Assembly: GCF_004745485.1 (NCBI RefSeq) | Contig: NZ_RHFG01000028.1 | Span: 1-50,873, forward strand | Source of the DNA: Brevibacterium sp. S22 | GTDB lineage: Bacteria; Actinomycetota; Actinomycetes; Actinomycetales; Brevibacteriaceae | DNA length: 50,873 nt | Direction: 5' to 3' | Shown here: positions 50,859 to 50,873 of the stretch, in pieces | How the letters are laid out: each line of letters begins with the position of its first letter | Position numbering within the stretch: position 1 is the stretch's first letter | Notes under the pieces: generated by a model | Told to the model about the DNA's origin: nothing | Seen by the model: the letters and a program-made list of their open reading frames with translations, nothing else | Database searches by the model: none | Translations under genes and position numbers: made by a program

Positions 50859-50873
50859 CGCACACGTACGTGA

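Noticed and set aside
1..50873. CRISPR array, tRNA or rRNA genes
   Set aside because: No regularly spaced repeats or recognisable tRNA/rRNA sequence was seen by eye; a tRNA scan would be decisive.

Overview
The window is high-GC actinobacterial DNA. Gene content and style (DUF3073 gene beside purM-purF, many apparent leaderless starts with a TANNNT box 6-7 nt before ATG/GTG, twin-arginine lipoprotein, LPXTG-like surface protein) fit Micrococcales, most likely Brevibacterium or a close relative. That taxonomic call is inference from sequence style, not from a database search. No rRNA, tRNA or CRISPR array was recognised.

Layout. 1-4.1 kb: a partial gene, a catalase (katA), a Ser/Gly-tailed membrane protein and a HutD/Ves cupin. 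4.1-6.8 kb: an MHS-family transporter whose original 5' end (remnant 4366-4423) has been split by an IS5-family element (4424-5396); removing the IS restores one open frame. 6.8-18 kb: VOC protein, orphan ATP-grasp ligase, TPP riboswitch with tenA, a CrtI-like FAD enzyme, an AraC/GyrI-type regulator, a hypothetical, a LysR/EamA divergent pair with a clear operator, an HTTM membrane protein with a coupled partner, a hypothetical ending in a 56-bp perfect palindrome, and DUF3073. 18-29 kb: purF-purM, a small membrane protein, a tandem universal stress protein, an asparaginase-SCP-aldehyde dehydrogenase-EamA operon, and a divergent PurD-PurC fusion. 29-32.2 kb: an IS110-family element in a C-rich tandem repeat, itself hit by an IS1380-family element with a clean 5-bp target duplication. 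32.2-40.2 kb: a long non-coding leader and then amidohydrolase, polyamine-type ABC transporter (ATPase, Tat lipoprotein, two permeases) and an amine-oxidising FAD enzyme, nearly all overlapping or touching. 40.2-41.4 kb: purS-purQ. 41.4-50.9 kb: peptidoglycan-binding protein, repeat-containing LPXTG-like protein, heterodimeric ABC exporter, a DUF6882-like protein and a DoxX-like membrane protein.

How it works together. Purine synthesis is spread over three loci here (purF-purM, purDC fusion, purS-purQ); purL is not beside purSQ. The 32.8-40.2 kb operon reads as uptake and oxidation of a polyamine-like or amide-linked amine, but the substrate is not established. Three different IS families sit within 28 kb. 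The most interesting signals are the candidate bridge RNA of the IS110 element, whose predicted target loop carries C- and G-runs matching the C-run at the insertion site, the IS5-split transporter, the PurD-PurC fusion, the exact 56-bp palindrome, and a 10-mer (GCCGAGGCGG) that recurs 23 times on the two strands.
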